From positions 55,083,360-55,147,359 of the forward strand of contig OX411544.1 in the NCBI GenBank assembly GCA_948146395.1: a DNA stretch of 64,000 nucleotides, in the 5' to 3' direction. The number at the start of each line of letters is the position of its first letter. Within the stretch, counting starts at the first letter, position 1. The position numbers were made by a program, and so were the translations under genes. The notes under the pieces were generated by a model. The model had not been told where the DNA came from and ran no database searches. It was given only the letters and a program-made list of their open reading frames with translations. The DNA is from Fragum whitleyi. Lineage: Eukaryota > Mollusca > Bivalvia > Cardiida > Cardiidae. Of the stretch, positions 31,799 through 42,290 are shown piece by piece.

Positions 31799-32042
31799 AT
31801 TTGAGCCTGTGCGTGAGATTTCCAACAATTTCAAATAAGCGCAAAGCAAAGACCCTGACCAGTCTGTGCATCCGCACAGCCTGACTAAAGTCTTTACTAT
31901 GCGTTTAGTAGATAGATAAGGTCTAAAAGTATCTGTAGACTACCGGGGAACTGCATATTTACAGTATGTAACTGCATAAGCTGCTGAATGCTTGTCCCTC
32001 ACGCACATTTCAAATTGTTGGAAATGTCAAGCACGGGCTCAT
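31799..32042. mobile_element. Foldback element, family D, copy D3
   Basis: Left gagcctgtgcgtgagatttc caacaatttcaaa; right tttcaaattgttggaaatgt caagcacgggctc. The core is cagtctgtgcatccgcacag cctgac. It is the best-preserved D copy and lies directly after the LINE 3' end. Confidence 0.88.
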
Positions 32043-32208
32043 TTACTCTTTCCCTTTCCACCAATGCATTGTTGTTACTCATTGGAATACTTTTTAGGGA
32101 GTTTCATTCATCAATACGTTTTGTAGTTCACATTTGATTTTATTTCAAAATTGATTTCACCATTCTTTAATTCACAGATACATTGTTTAAAATTACATTT
32201 AATTTCAT

Positions 32209-32282
32209 TTAAGGTAGTGGAACCGCAATAGTTCCGCATCATTTCGGAACTCATAATCTTTCACAATGTTGACCGAGGTTAA
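32209..32282. mobile_element. Foldback family B, left half B3
   Basis: TTAAGGTAGTGGAACCGCAA then 'cacaatgttgaccgaggtt', after which the match stops abruptly at 'aaaaaatatgcatacaaact', itself duplicated locally. The right arm is missing. Confidence 0.8.
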
Positions 32283-33639
32283 AAAATATGCATACAAACT
32301 CTTTAAAAAATATGCATAAAAACTCCATGAATAGCTCATATTACTTCAAGAACGAATCGGACGGTAACAGTTTCAATTATGTCAGTGAAATCGTTATTTT
32401 CTTTTCTATTTACGATGGGTGTTTCAGAAGTTCACGTACTTTCTAAATATCTCAAAAACTGTTAGGCAGAAATCATTGGAATTTGCACATAATAAATTTT
32501 AAACATTTAGGAGTTAATTTACAATATGTTTTTCCAAACTAATTTACAAAACACTCTCATCAGGCGTTGCCATAGAGACATGCATAACGTCAAGCGGAGC
32601 ACGGACTAATTTTCATATATACAACATCTTTACACTCTGCTACTTAAACACCACAAATATAACCTAACAGTCATATAATTTTTTCAGAATTTCGCTCCCC
32701 TTTTTTCAATACTGATACAATGGTATATCCGGAAAACCTAATCGGTTGAAACACTTTTGTTGCTCGAATAAAGTGCCCTGACTGACGATAGTGGTTGTTG
32801 ACAAAGCCACCAGAACAACGTCGAATTGCATTTTCCGACTAAGAGAAATTGATTCTAGGTGAGAGAAGAGGATCGAAAGCATGGTCACTGACACACAGTA
32901 AAGCATTTCTCCAGAGATATTTCCACAGCAAAACATACAGATCAATAGAGTTCGAAAATTCAAATTTTAGAAAACGTTTTTAGTGACAATAAATGAGGGA
33001 TGAGTATCAATTGTTTATGAAAGCTGTCAATGAATTACAAGACTGAATGTAAGGGCATTTGGATGCCTGCCGATAGCTGGTTGTAGCGAAATGATTTGAA
33101 AATTGAGGTTGTAATGACACATTGAGTAATTGTTTGTGGTAAAATTTAAGATTTTGGATGATTTATTGAAAAAAAGTTTGAATCGCGGTTTGTGTTTTGA
33201 ACATCCCGATGTCAACGACGTACGTTACAGTCTCGAGGTGTGCACCGCACGGTACACGGTGTGTGTCTTTGGTCGGCCCTGTAATGAATAAAATTTGACG
33301 TACATTCATCATATTTGGTGTGTGAGTAAAGCAAAGATGACTCTATAAAATAGTATAATTTGCAATTGCATACTAGCAGCAGTCAGTATGATTTGATATG
33401 ACGTCAGTCCACGAATTTCTTGAACACCCCTCGTATGTTTATTTTGAATGAAGATGTTGATTGTATGTTTTTGAGTCAGTTCTATAAATAGCTCAGATAA
33501 CTTCAAGAACCAATTAAATATGCTTTGCGCACGGAGGGACTTTATAATACTACAAAATTATCATCATCAGAATCAATCAGACGATAACATTTTCAATTAT
33601 CTCAGTGAAATCGCGATTTTTCTCATTTAATTTATTCAT
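32283..33639. other. No gene; diverged H-family-like fragments
   Basis: About 32340-32420 and 33485-33610 share 'aatagctca(t/g)at(t)acttcaagaac' and 'aacagtttcaattatgtcag tgaaatcg'. This suggests old relatives of the H element. No open frame of interest. Confidence 0.45.
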
Positions 33640-34030
33640 CAAAACCAATCTAAATCGTTCATTCAGCGCTCCAATCATTCATTCCAAACACTTACTCGAA
33701 CCACACAAAAAAGCTCCAAAATCACTACAAGATAAGATCAACTATAGCTTGAAAAAATACACGATTTCACTGACATATTTAAGACTATAAGCGTCTGATT
33801 GGTTCTTGAGTAAATAGAAAGCTGTCTATAGGGTTTGTTTGCATATTTTATTAAATATCAAAGAGCGGTAACAAATATTGCTATTTTTTGTTCATCCTGA
33901 ACAATATTAGCGATTTTGCATTACCTCTCTTTAATTGCACTCAATACCAACCCATCGCGCTCTTTCAATTTAATTCCAAAATCATTCCAACATAATTCAC
34001 CTTGTCAATTTCACGACGTTGTTAACTGTA
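33640..34030. mobile_element. Foldback/MITE family H, copy H2
   Basis: 'cattcagcgctccaatcatt cattccaaacac' and the right end 'caccttgtcaatttcacgac gttgttaactgta' match H1 in the same order. The left terminus is diverged. Confidence 0.75.
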
Positions 34031-34084
34031 TTCCTCCTAGGTAATCGATTATCCATCCTTGTTGGAAGATAAATGTTGAAAAGG

Positions 34085-34135
34085 AGTTGTGTCGCCGTCG
34101 GGGATTGAACCCATGCAAAAGCCTCCACTGAGTGG
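34085..34135 (-). mobile_element. S1 SINE head fragment
   Basis: 'gccgtcggggattgaaccca' is the inverted box B region of the S1 head. No body is attached. Confidence 0.5.
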
Positions 34136-34548
34136 CTCCAAAGTAAATATAGTGTTCTGAAATTACAATTGTACGGATTGCGCAGGTGACAAGGGTCGAT
34201 AAATTTCGTTTTGGGGGGACTCTCTTAATTTCTTCTTCTTTTCTTCTTAATTTTCTCTTAATTTTCATTTGATGCCAAAGATAGCTTCTAGGTTCATTAT
34301 TTATGATATGTCATTGGCTTGTAATTCGTTTGTAATTGGCTGTATATCTTTCGATAATGGTTCTTGTAATTAAATTTTGATCTTTTAGTTAGGAGATTAA
34401 GGCTTCCTATTTTTGCGGACTCCACCCATCTTTCCTAATTAGATCTAATTTCGAACGATGGGTGACCAAAATGTCACTCATCAGCGATGATCTGTCAGCT
34501 AATTCTTTCCTTTTTTCAGGATGAAAAGTTTCGCGAAACCTCAAATCG

Positions 34549-34622
34549 ATGGCTCAGCGCGAAACAGTTGTACCTCCCTATAAACATATAGGGAGTTACA
34601 ACTGTTTCGCGCTGGGCATATG
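34549..34622. repeat. Near-perfect ~74-bp palindrome J1
   Basis: Left arm ctcagcgcgaaacagttgta; right arm tacaactgtttcgcgctggg; centre cctccctataaacatatagg gag. The same palindrome occurs at 39967-40052 with only a few differences. Confidence 0.9.
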
Positions 34623-35010
34623 AAATGCAAATAATATCAGGCAAACCGTCTCACCATTCTCTACAAATGAGACCACCCTGGAAATATTAATGTTCTAAAA
34701 GAATCGCTAAATTATATGCCATAAAACGTCAGATTTATCAAATTCGTTTTTCTTAATAATTGAATAAACTGAAAAATTCTAAGACGTTTAGGTCAACTAT
34801 TTACAAAAATGTTTGAGGTCAGCATAGTTAATTCGGTATGACTCAACTATCGATCCGCAAGTATAATTATATGGGTATCAAAAACCCGTTATTGCCTATC
34901 ATTTTCAGTGTATTGTTAATATTTTGGTGAAACTAATTTATTTTAGTTCGATTGCGACGAAAGCTTAGCTTATTGAATCGCTCTCGAACACTCAATCCTG
35001 ATGTTTTCAT

Positions 35011-35179
35011 GTCCCTGAGAGAATTTAAACCCACTGCTACCCAATTTTACAGCTGGGTGAACTGGGGCTGGCTATTAAGTGTTTTGCCCATAAACACATC
35101 CCGGCGACAGTGGGGCTCGAACCACGGACCTCCAGGTCACGGATCGAGTGCATTTACCTCTAGGCCACCGATGCAGTCG
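35011..35179 (-). mobile_element. tRNA-derived SINE, family S4, copy 2
   Basis: Reverse complement of the element at 4317: head with 'tcggtggcctagaggtaaat' and 'ggttcgagccccact', body 'agccagccccagttcaccc'. In this copy box B is closer to consensus (ggttcgagccc). Confidence 0.87.
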
Positions 35180-35564
35180 ATTATTATTGATATTTGACGC
35201 CTCACTCTAAATTATTTATCTATTCATGTACAGTTAGAAACATCGTGTGGATGGCAAGTTGAATGATATTGAATGGGTGTGTGGAGCGAGTATGAATTAG
35301 ATTGAATAAATGTAATATAATATCAGTATTTAGAAACGAACCGGGAACACAGGCATATATAGACCAGCAATCTCAAGTGAGTGATCAATTTAACATTGAA
35401 AATGATAGGAGATAATGGGTTTTCGGACCTCAATCTTGCATGCGGAACTATACCATCAAAGAAAAGGATCCGCAACCATAAATGGGTCGACTCTGGTCTA
35501 GAAAAGACTATCATTAGTCATTAATTCTAGGGTCGGTCTATTTGCATATCCAGCATTTTTCTTT

Positions 35565-35758
35565 TTAAGGTAGTGGGCCCTTAATATGTCAGAAACAATT
35601 CGATTCAAGACATAGTCTTTCAGAATGTTGACCGAGGTTTCCCTAATGAAATTATTAGGAAACCTCGGTTAACACAGTTAAAGGTTTTGACTTTCGAAAT
35701 GTTGCGGATCTATTACGGATAATACCTTAAACGTAACATCATCCCCCCCCCCCCCCCC
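35565..35758. mobile_element. Foldback family B, full copy B4, followed by a 16-C run
   Basis: 35565-35730 runs TTAAGGTAGTGGGCCCTTAA to ggatctattacggataatac cttaa, with long inverted arms (gaccgaggtttccctaatga / aggaaacctcggttaacaca). C(16) sits at 35743-35758, about 12 bp beyond the end. Confidence 0.87.
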
Positions 35759-35917
35759 TTTCCGAAAAAAATTGTGGCAAAGGCAACTACGGTCTAGCAG
35801 TTGTCAGCATCCCACCTGTGCATCCAGAAATGATAAACTGAAGGCACAGACAAACACAGAGAAACGGATCCTCAACTGTAATTTGCTCGACTCTGTCTTT
35901 AAAGACTATAAAATTAC

Positions 35918-36188
35918 GTCATAGCGCAGTTGGTAGCGCGTCGAACTGATAATCTATAGGTCCCGGGTTGATCCCCGACGGCGGCACTCATTCTTTCCGA
36001 CTATTTGTCTCTCAATAACGGGTTGATAATCGTAGACGTATGTGAGATAGCAGCTGGAGGCTAGGAAAGGGTGCGGTGGTTTTTCTGGTGAGAGAAATAC
36101 CAGGAAACCATTGCTAGGTGCCCCAGTCGCCGCGATATAACTTTAAAAATATTGAAAGCGGCGTTAAACTCCATTCAATCAATCAATC
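35918..36188 (+). mobile_element. S1 SINE, nearly full length
   Basis: It begins gtcatagcgcagttggtagc (box A intact; the first acceptor bases are missing), box B gggttgatcccc, the full body and an (aatc)n tail. Flanking 'ctataaaatta' / 'ctataagatta' may be a mutated target duplication. Confidence 0.9.
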
Positions 36189-37030
36189 TATAAGATTATA
36201 AGCCATTTATCTTAGGATAGATTTCTGTTATTTGCATATCTTAAGCAACATTCCCCTAGTTGAGGACGTTTTCGGTAATTATTTTTGCGCATCGCTCGGA
36301 TCAAGGAAGTCGAATTATCAAGTTTCTAAAAATGTAACAACAAGGACTATATATCTTTGGAATGTGGGCATCTACGTGGACGTAATGAAAACGGAGCTGG
36401 AGCATGTTTCAGTGATGTCGTGACGTCATTTAGGGGCTAACCCCTTTTTATCCCTTCAAAATTAGTATGTACAAATATTTCCGGAGGTATATTTTCGATT
36501 TTCACAATTTGCATTTTCTTTGGTACATTTGGTTGTCATGGTAAAATCCTTTTTTTTTTAAAAAAAGAGAAAAGTATCACGTAAACGTGTGCAAATTTTA
36601 CATATCAAAAAGTAACAAAATAGATCATGTTTGGAATTGTTCATAATCTTCAAGTAAAAAATATCTAATCCAAGAACAAAATTTTAACTGCTTTTTCATA
36701 ATCGAGGGGAATAATGGAAGTTTTATTATTTAGATTTCTTAATTAGATTAACAATATATTTTCATGATGAAATCAAAATTTTGTTTCATAGTTTATGATA
36801 TCACAGTGTCTTTTCATCGTCCTTCGAAGAGATAAATCATGTAACTGATCTTTATTGATATCGTTACCATCAATACTTCTATTTTACATAAAACTAATAA
36901 AAACTAGCAGGAACAAATCTTTTTCTTTGCGATTTTGTACTCGCCATTAAATACTACACAAAATTTGAAAAAAATAATGAATAGAATTTTCTTAGAAATG
37001 ATTATTTTTATTCCACGCCCATGGTATTAA
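36189..37030. other. No recognisable gene; probable 3' end of the methyltransferase transcript
   Basis: A minus-strand AATAAA is at 37012-37007, about 19 nt past the methyltransferase stop codon, and could be its polyadenylation signal. 36232-36480 contains 'gtcgtgacgtcat', also seen near family I elements. Otherwise featureless. Confidence 0.45.
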
Positions 37031-37267
37031 CTACTTTCTGGCGCGACCAACAATACAAGGTCTACACGGAGGAGGCAAATCCTGAGATTCAAACGAACTC
37101 AATCTGACGTTTTTGAATCCAGTCGAGTTCACGTAGAACCCTGTAAGCTTCCTACAGCTACAGCCACCACCAATCAGCCTTAGTACCGGTTCTGTCATTA
37201 ATTGTATTAGCCAAGTCCACGTTGATCTTTCTTCTCTTACATGTTCTAGAAAAAGGAATAAGCCGTC
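37031..37267 (-). CDS. Methyltransferase exon 2
   Basis: It opens after gaatttcag with GAC GGC and ends at TAG (37033-37031). It encodes residues 166-243, including LEHV and a Cys/Gly-rich stretch (GGGCSCRK) matching the family's 'DGC...R' region. It was found by extending the truncated methyltransferase domain across the intron. Confidence 0.9.
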   Translation of the reverse strand, partial: DGLFLFLEHVREERSTWTWLIQLMTEPVLRLIGGGCSCRKLTGFYVNSTGFKNVRLSSFESQDLPPPCRPCIVGRARK

Positions 37268-38546
37268 CTGAAATTCAAAAATATATTGTGTTTTAGTGCG
37301 AGGTCAATTTATCTTCCATTAGGTGAACAACAAAAAATGCTTTTATTATTCACAAAATGAAAGATGTATCGATCTTACAAAAAAGACACGCGATTCTTTA
37401 GTGCTTTTCGGTGGTTTATCGAGGAATGACGGTAGATTATCACTTGATAATCTCAACACAAAAGCAGTGAAATTATCAAAAACTTATACCCTGCTTTTGT
37501 GCATTTCATCCTGTCTGACGTCATCTATTAGGGGCGAAATAAGTGACGTCATAATGAACGTTGCATAGCAATCACGTGCAAAATGACGCGCTTTACGAAA
37601 AAATATCCTAGAGTTTTCACATTTTGCTCGTTTTTGCAATAAAGAAATAGAATAATCGTTTGTTTTTCGAGTAAGATCGATTAATATTTCATTTCGCGAA
37701 CAAAAAAAGCTATATTTTCACTCGTGGCTCCACCACTCGTGAAAATATAGCTATTGTTGTTCACCCAATGAACATAAATCAATCTTACACTGAAACAAAC
37801 GATTATCCTCTATTTATCCGAAAGAAATGTTGATCCTTGTTTAATATTTGAATATGATACTTACAATAACAACTTGTAATAAATATTTGTTCGTCATTTG
37901 TTTTTAGTTGGAATGCATGCAATAGTGGGTTTAACTTCATTTCATTAGGCAACCAAAACATCCAAATTCAAAGATTTACAATGGTTTCGACATTTTAGTC
38001 GTCGGTCGACAATGTCAAACTAAAAGCAATATCATTCAATGGTTCTCTCACCGGTTTTAGAACTCTTCGAATTTCAGTCATAGCCTTGATTATGTCACTG
38101 ACTGAACATAACACCAACGTACAAATAACGACATCAAATTCTTCATCATTAAAAGGTAAATCCTCAGCCACACCGATTACAAATTCGGCAGTCATCCCTG
38201 CAGCCGCAACATTCGCCCTAGCAAATTTATGTAAATGGGGGTTAGGATCTAAAGCAATAAGCTTGGTATTTGGTGCTAGATATATAGCATTTTCCTCGGT
38301 ACCAGCGCCCACGTCTAAAACTTTTATATCTCGACGAATGTCTTTCCTATATTCAAAGATGTGTTTAAAAAGTTCAGTCTTCTGCTCTTTCATCTGTTTC
38401 TTTTCTCTTAAACCCATAGCGAGTTTGTTTAGAAATAAGGCATAAAGTCTCTGGTGTATATTGTATTTAAAGAAAGGTCTGAATCGCGTATTAATTATAA
38501 CCATGACTATTACAGCAGCAGAAACATAGCCCGAAATATACGCCAT
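37031..38546 (-). CDS. METTL7/TMT1-like thiol S-methyltransferase (2 exons, 243 aa)
   Basis: Exon 1 is 38546-38052 (165 codons) and exon 2 is 37267-37031 (78 codons plus stop). They are joined in phase 0 by donor CCG|gtgaga and acceptor tttcag|GAC. Residues 3-18 are a hydrophobic N-terminal anchor. The SAM-binding Rossmann fold shows LDVGAGTE (77-84), ALDPNP (98-103), AEDLPF (127-132) and VICTLVLCSV (140-149). Exon 2 supplies FLEHV (171-175), the family's 'F.EHV'. Total length matches human METTL7A (about 244 aa). Vertebrate members (TMT1A/TMT1B) methylate small thiols at the ER or lipid-droplet membrane. Oddity: motif I is normally G-x-G-x-G, and here the third Gly is Glu84. Confidence 0.93.
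37318..37775. mobile_element. Foldback family I, copy I1 (inside the methyltransferase intron)
   Basis: A right-hand hairpin has arms gctatattttcactcgtgg and ccacgagtgaaaatatagct, ending at ttgttgttcac. The left boundary is marked by gtgaacaacaaaaaatgctt tt. The middle has 'cacgtgcaaaatgacgcgct' and 'gacgtcataatgaacgttgc'. An inverted copy is at 63455-63720. It occupies more than half of the 784-bp intron. Confidence 0.78.
38052..38546 (-). CDS. Methyltransferase exon 1
   Basis: It runs from ATG at 38546 to RRVLKP. Reading on without splicing gives 18 unrelated residues and a stop at 37995, right where the family requires 'GG.F.F.EHV', so the donor at 38051 is well supported. Confidence 0.93.
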
Positions 38547-39063
38547 TTAAAATCCAAAAACTGTTGACCACTTAAATCCATAAATATCCAGGATTTGCTC
38601 AAAGAAAAAATATAATAACTTTTAAGCAATTGACAAACAAACCCCTTTCTACATTCGAACCATGCTTGAAGTGTGAAGTGAAAAACCACATAATTATGAT
38701 TTATCTATATTTAACCCAATTTGATATTTTCACAGTTAGATGAATTTCGATTTAAAGGGAAAAATGACTGATCTGCGTTCAGGACGACTAGACGCCTTAG
38801 AGCGCTTGCAATCAAAATAGTAACGTTACCTTTATTGTGTTTTCAATTTTTTTTAAGTTTGACTCTCATCTTCAACCTTGACCTTGCCACAAGATCTTGA
38901 TCAAAGATTTGTAAATTTGCCAAGAGAACTTGATCAAAGATTTGTATTGATGAAAGAAACCATCACGTCAAACAAGTTTTAGCATAGAATTTAAGTGTAA
39001 GGAAAATGTTAAAGTCGCAGGTTGGGTTTTCGCAGTCAGAAAGAGCCACAATGGAAATATTTA
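38547..39063. other. Upstream region of the methyltransferase gene
   Basis: The promoter and 5' UTR should lie here. No convincing TATA box or other element is recognised. A short direct repeat (cttgatcaaagatttgta) is at about 38897-38914 and 38931-38948. Confidence 0.45.
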
Positions 39064-39345
39064 AAACGTACTGGGTATTTGTATGAAAAAATATCTAACG
39101 AGGTTGGGGGAATTGATAAATGTCGATGCTCTGCCGAGACAATTATCAATTCTCACAACCGAGTTAGATATAAATTTCATACAATACACTAGGTACGTAC
39201 ATTGTATTATACTTTTCGTATAATTTTTTAGCCTTGTTTTCTTCGATGGTTGTAACAAAAATACAAGTTCTGTCATATTTCTAAAAAAATCCATGAGATA
39301 TCATAAAAAATATCATATGAAATGTTTTCACATTAGTTAAGAGAT
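39064..39345 (+). mobile_element. Foldback element, family A, copy A2
   Basis: Hairpin atatctaacgaggttggggg / acaaccgagttagatataaa with outer arms gtatttgtatgaaa / ttcatacaatacac. The 3' part (cttgttttcttcgatggttg, gagatatcataaaaaatatc) matches A1. G(18) at 39384-39401 follows 38 bp later. Confidence 0.87.
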
Positions 39346-39383
39346 TAAATCAATTGATCGCCGAATTGCCAATCTATAGATGC

Positions 39384-39408
39384 GGGGGGGGGGGGGGGGG
39401 GAGGGGGG
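39384..39408 (+). repeat. Poly(G) run (18 G, then A, then 6 G)
   Basis: Direct reading. Striking in AT-rich surroundings. See the finding on homopolymer runs beside foldbacks. Confidence 0.95.
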
Positions 39409-39689
39409 TTGAAAAGAGGTCAACTGACAATGTTACTATTAATATCTATGTTTTATTGACAAGGACATTCTGGATGTAATCCAGATTTTTATGATCTGTC
39501 GAATTTATCGTAATGATTTTTTTTACAAGAAAGTGACGAAATGAAACGATTATAATTGACCGATGGTTCTTTTCAACAGTTCCCGGTAAAATAATTCCAA
39601 GCAAAAGAAAAAAAAAAAGAAAAAAGAAACAACAGAAAAAAAAACGGCAATCATGTCAAGGCCATTTAGAGACTCAAGTAAAGCACTTT

Positions 39690-39780
39690 TTTTCATTAGG
39701 AAACCTCGGTTTACAATGTGAATGATCACGAATTCCGAAATATTGCGAAACTACATTGTTTTGTGGACCCACTACCTTAA
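39690..39780. mobile_element. Foldback family B, right half B5
   Basis: 'cattaggaaacctcggttta caatgtgaatgatcac' to 'gtggacccactaccttaa'. The left arm is missing. Confidence 0.82.
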
Positions 39781-39966
39781 GTCCTGATTTATTGAATCCC
39801 CCAAGTAAACGCGTTCTTGAATTATGACATCAGTTTTGATAAATGATGCATATTAGATGAATGTCTAGATTTCACGACTTTCTGACGTCTTTTAAACATT
39901 AGCGATTGATCGTTTTGCTTGAATTGCTGAATATGATTTCAACCAAAGCGTTAAAAATGTACAACG

Positions 39967-40052
39967 CATATCGATAGCTCATCGCGAAACGGTTGTAACT
40001 CCCTATATGTTTATAGGGAGTTACAACCGTTTCGCGCTGAGTCATCGATATA
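39967..40052. repeat. Near-perfect ~86-bp palindrome J2
   Basis: tcgatagctcatcgcgaaac ggttgtaactccctatat pairs with atagggagttacaaccgttt cgcgctgagtcatcga. It is the second copy of the palindrome at 34549, with slightly longer arms. Confidence 0.92.
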
Positions 40053-40307
40053 TCGTTATATACGCGAACATCATTAATGATATATAATCGATTAACCTTC
40101 TCTCACTTAAAAAAAACTTTCTTGAAAATATACAGTAATAGCCAAACGAACACGGGACAAGCTTTTGTCCTAGTGGACATTTTCCACAGTACATTTGTTC
40201 CAGTGGGCCTTTGTCCTAGGCTTAGGTAACCCTGTAGCTTGGCATTTATTCCTGGATATACTCAAATTTGGTTGCTTTATTTGGTTGATGGGGTACATCA
40301 TACATAT

Positions 40308-40578
40308 CGCGTCACAGCGCGTCGGACTGTCAATCTAGAGGTCCCGGGTTCGATCCCCGACGGCGGAACTCATTCTTTCCGACTACTTGTTTTTCACCAA
40401 TGGGTTGATAATCGTAACCTATGTGAGATAGCAGCTGGAGGCTAGGAAAGATGTGGTGGTTGTACAGGTGAGAGAAATACCAGGAAACCATTGTTAGGTG
40501 CTCCAGCCGCCGCGATATAACTGAAATAATGTTGAAAGCGGCGTAAAACTCCATTCAATCAATCAATCAATCAATCAA
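40308..40578 (+). mobile_element. S1 SINE with box A deletion
   Basis: The head reads gtcacagcgcgtcggactgt: compared with the copy at 22190, 'agttggtagcgc' is missing, a loss between two tagcgc repeats that removes most of box A. Box B (gggttcgatccccgacggcg), body and (aatc)n tail are intact. Confidence 0.9.
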
Positions 40579-40704
40579 CATATTTTTTTAACTAGAAATA
40601 GTTTGCAAATGTTTCCAACGTGAAGTCTTCCGGCTGTAATATCTTATCGTTCTCAATTATCTATTGACCGTTTTTCTTGTAGACATTTAATATTTCCTAA
40701 CATG

Positions 40705-41030
40705 GCAAGATAAATATATAATACGTACTGAGTGTTTTGTATGAAAAAAATTTTAACGAGGTTGGGGAAATTGATAATTGCCGAGGCTCTGATGAGACAA
40801 TTATCAATTACCACAACGGGGTTAGATATTTTTTTCATACAATACACTAGGTACGTATTATATTTATCTTATACCTCTATTTGCCTTATTTTCGTCGATG
40901 TTTCTTATAGATATGCAAGTTTCTAAAAAATAACCGCATTATATAATTGTTCTAAAAAGATCCATGTGATATCATTAAAAATATCATATGAGATATTATC
41001 ACACGGTTATTGGTATGGATATAAGATAAA
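40705..41030 (+). mobile_element. Foldback element, family A, copy A3
   Basis: The hairpin (40709-40870) extends into agataaatatataatacgta / tacgtattatatttatctt, the longest inverted arms among the A copies. The 3' part matches A1 (ttttcgtcgatgtttcttat, tatgcaagtttctaaaaaat). Confidence 0.88.
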
Positions 41031-41291
41031 ACTCGATGCATGAACCATGTCTAACAAATGGATTGTTATCAGGACTGTTTGACGTCATAAAGCATTGTAA
41101 TGTTCGTTTATGTTTGAATGACAAGATTTTTAAAAGCAAATATCCTGGTGAAAATTGCAATCTTAACAACGCGGAAATCAAATGTTGTTTTATTAAGCTT
41201 TCTGCGAACATCCTTGACGCCATACAATTTTAGTTTTTAATAGAAGAAAATATTTTTATAAAATGATTTTATTTGAATGTGGTATTATGCC

Positions 41292-41485
41292 GCTTTTAAG
41301 AAATATCCAAGTATATAGCGGAGGCTTGAGCACCAAACAATAGATTCCTGGTATTTCTTTCACCAGCACTTTCCTAGCTGCTATCTCTTATAGGTCACGC
41401 ATTGTAGGGGAAAAATAGTCGGAATAGATGAGTTTCACCGTCGTGAATCAAACCCGGGGCATTTACATCGACTGTCCATCACGAA
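41292..41485 (-). mobile_element. Degraded S1 SINE next to the minisatellite
   Basis: On the minus strand it reads box B-like gggtttgattcacgacggtg, then 'ctattttt', 'gagatagcagctaggaaagt', 'gtgaaagaaataccaggaat' and 'ggtgctcaagcctccgctat', each diverged from S1. Confidence 0.78.
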
Positions 41486-41504
41486 CGCACAGGTAATTCT
41501 GTAG

Positions 41505-42290
41505 AAAGGCTGTGCAGACTCAAAGGTAAGCCTCTGATCAGACTGTGCGGACGCAGAGGTAAGCCTCTGGTCATCCTGTGCGGACGCAGAGGTTAGCTTC
41601 TGGTAAGACAGTGCGGACGCAGAGGTAAGCCTCTGGTCATCCTGTGCGGACGCAGATGTTATCTTCTGGTCAGACTGTGCGGACTCAGAGATTAGCCTCT
41701 GGTCAGACTGTGTGGAAGCAGGGGTAAGCCTCTGGCTAGACGGTGTGGACGCAGAAGAAAGCCTCTGGTCAGAGGATGTTATCTTCTGGTCAGACTGTGC
41801 GGACACAAAGGTAAGCATCTGGTCAGACTGTGTGGACGTAGAAGTCAAGTCCCTGGTCAGACTGTGCAGATGCTGAGGTAAGCCTCTGTACAGACTGTGC
41901 GGACGCAGAGGTCGGCCTCTGGTTAGACTGTGCGGATGAAAAGGTAGGTCACTGGCCAGACTGTGCGGACGCAGAAGTAAGCCTCTGGCCAGACTGTGCA
42001 GATGCAGAGGTAAGCCTTAAGTCAGGCTGTGCGGACGCAGAAGTAAGCCTCTGGTCAGACTGTGCGGACGCAACAGTAAGCACTTGGCCAGACTGTGTGG
42101 ATGCAGAGGTAAGACTCTGGTCAAACTATGTGGATGCAGAGGTAAGCCTCTTGTCAGACTGTTCGGACGGAGAGGTAAGCCTCTGGTCAGACTGTGCGTA
42201 TGCAGAGGTAAGCCTCTGGACAAGATTGTGCGTATGCAGAGGTAAGCCTCTGGCCACTCTGTGTGGATGCACAGGCTGGCCAGAGGCTTT
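41505..42290. repeat. 33-bp minisatellite, about 24 copies
   Basis: The unit is aggtaagcctctggtcagac tgtgcggacgcag, with successive starts 33 bp apart (for example 41524 and 41557). Because 33 is a multiple of three, several frames stay open: on the minus strand an 11-residue repeat (QSDQRLTSASA) runs 41848-41435 and another frame runs 42301-42017. I treat these as by-products, since no start context, splice signals or conserved protein are evident. It is markedly richer in GC than its surroundings. Confidence 0.93.

Noticed and set aside
37995..38051. Unspliced C terminus of a 183-aa methyltransferase
   Set aside because: The last 18 residues do not fit the family, whereas splicing at 38051 to 37267 restores the conserved EHV region and the usual length.
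38086..38445. 119-codon plus-strand frame
   Set aside because: It is the shadow of methyltransferase exon 1 on the opposite strand.
41505..42290. Secreted repeat-protein gene
   Set aside because: The frames stay open because the period is 33. There is no signal peptide, splice context or start that would make one frame special.
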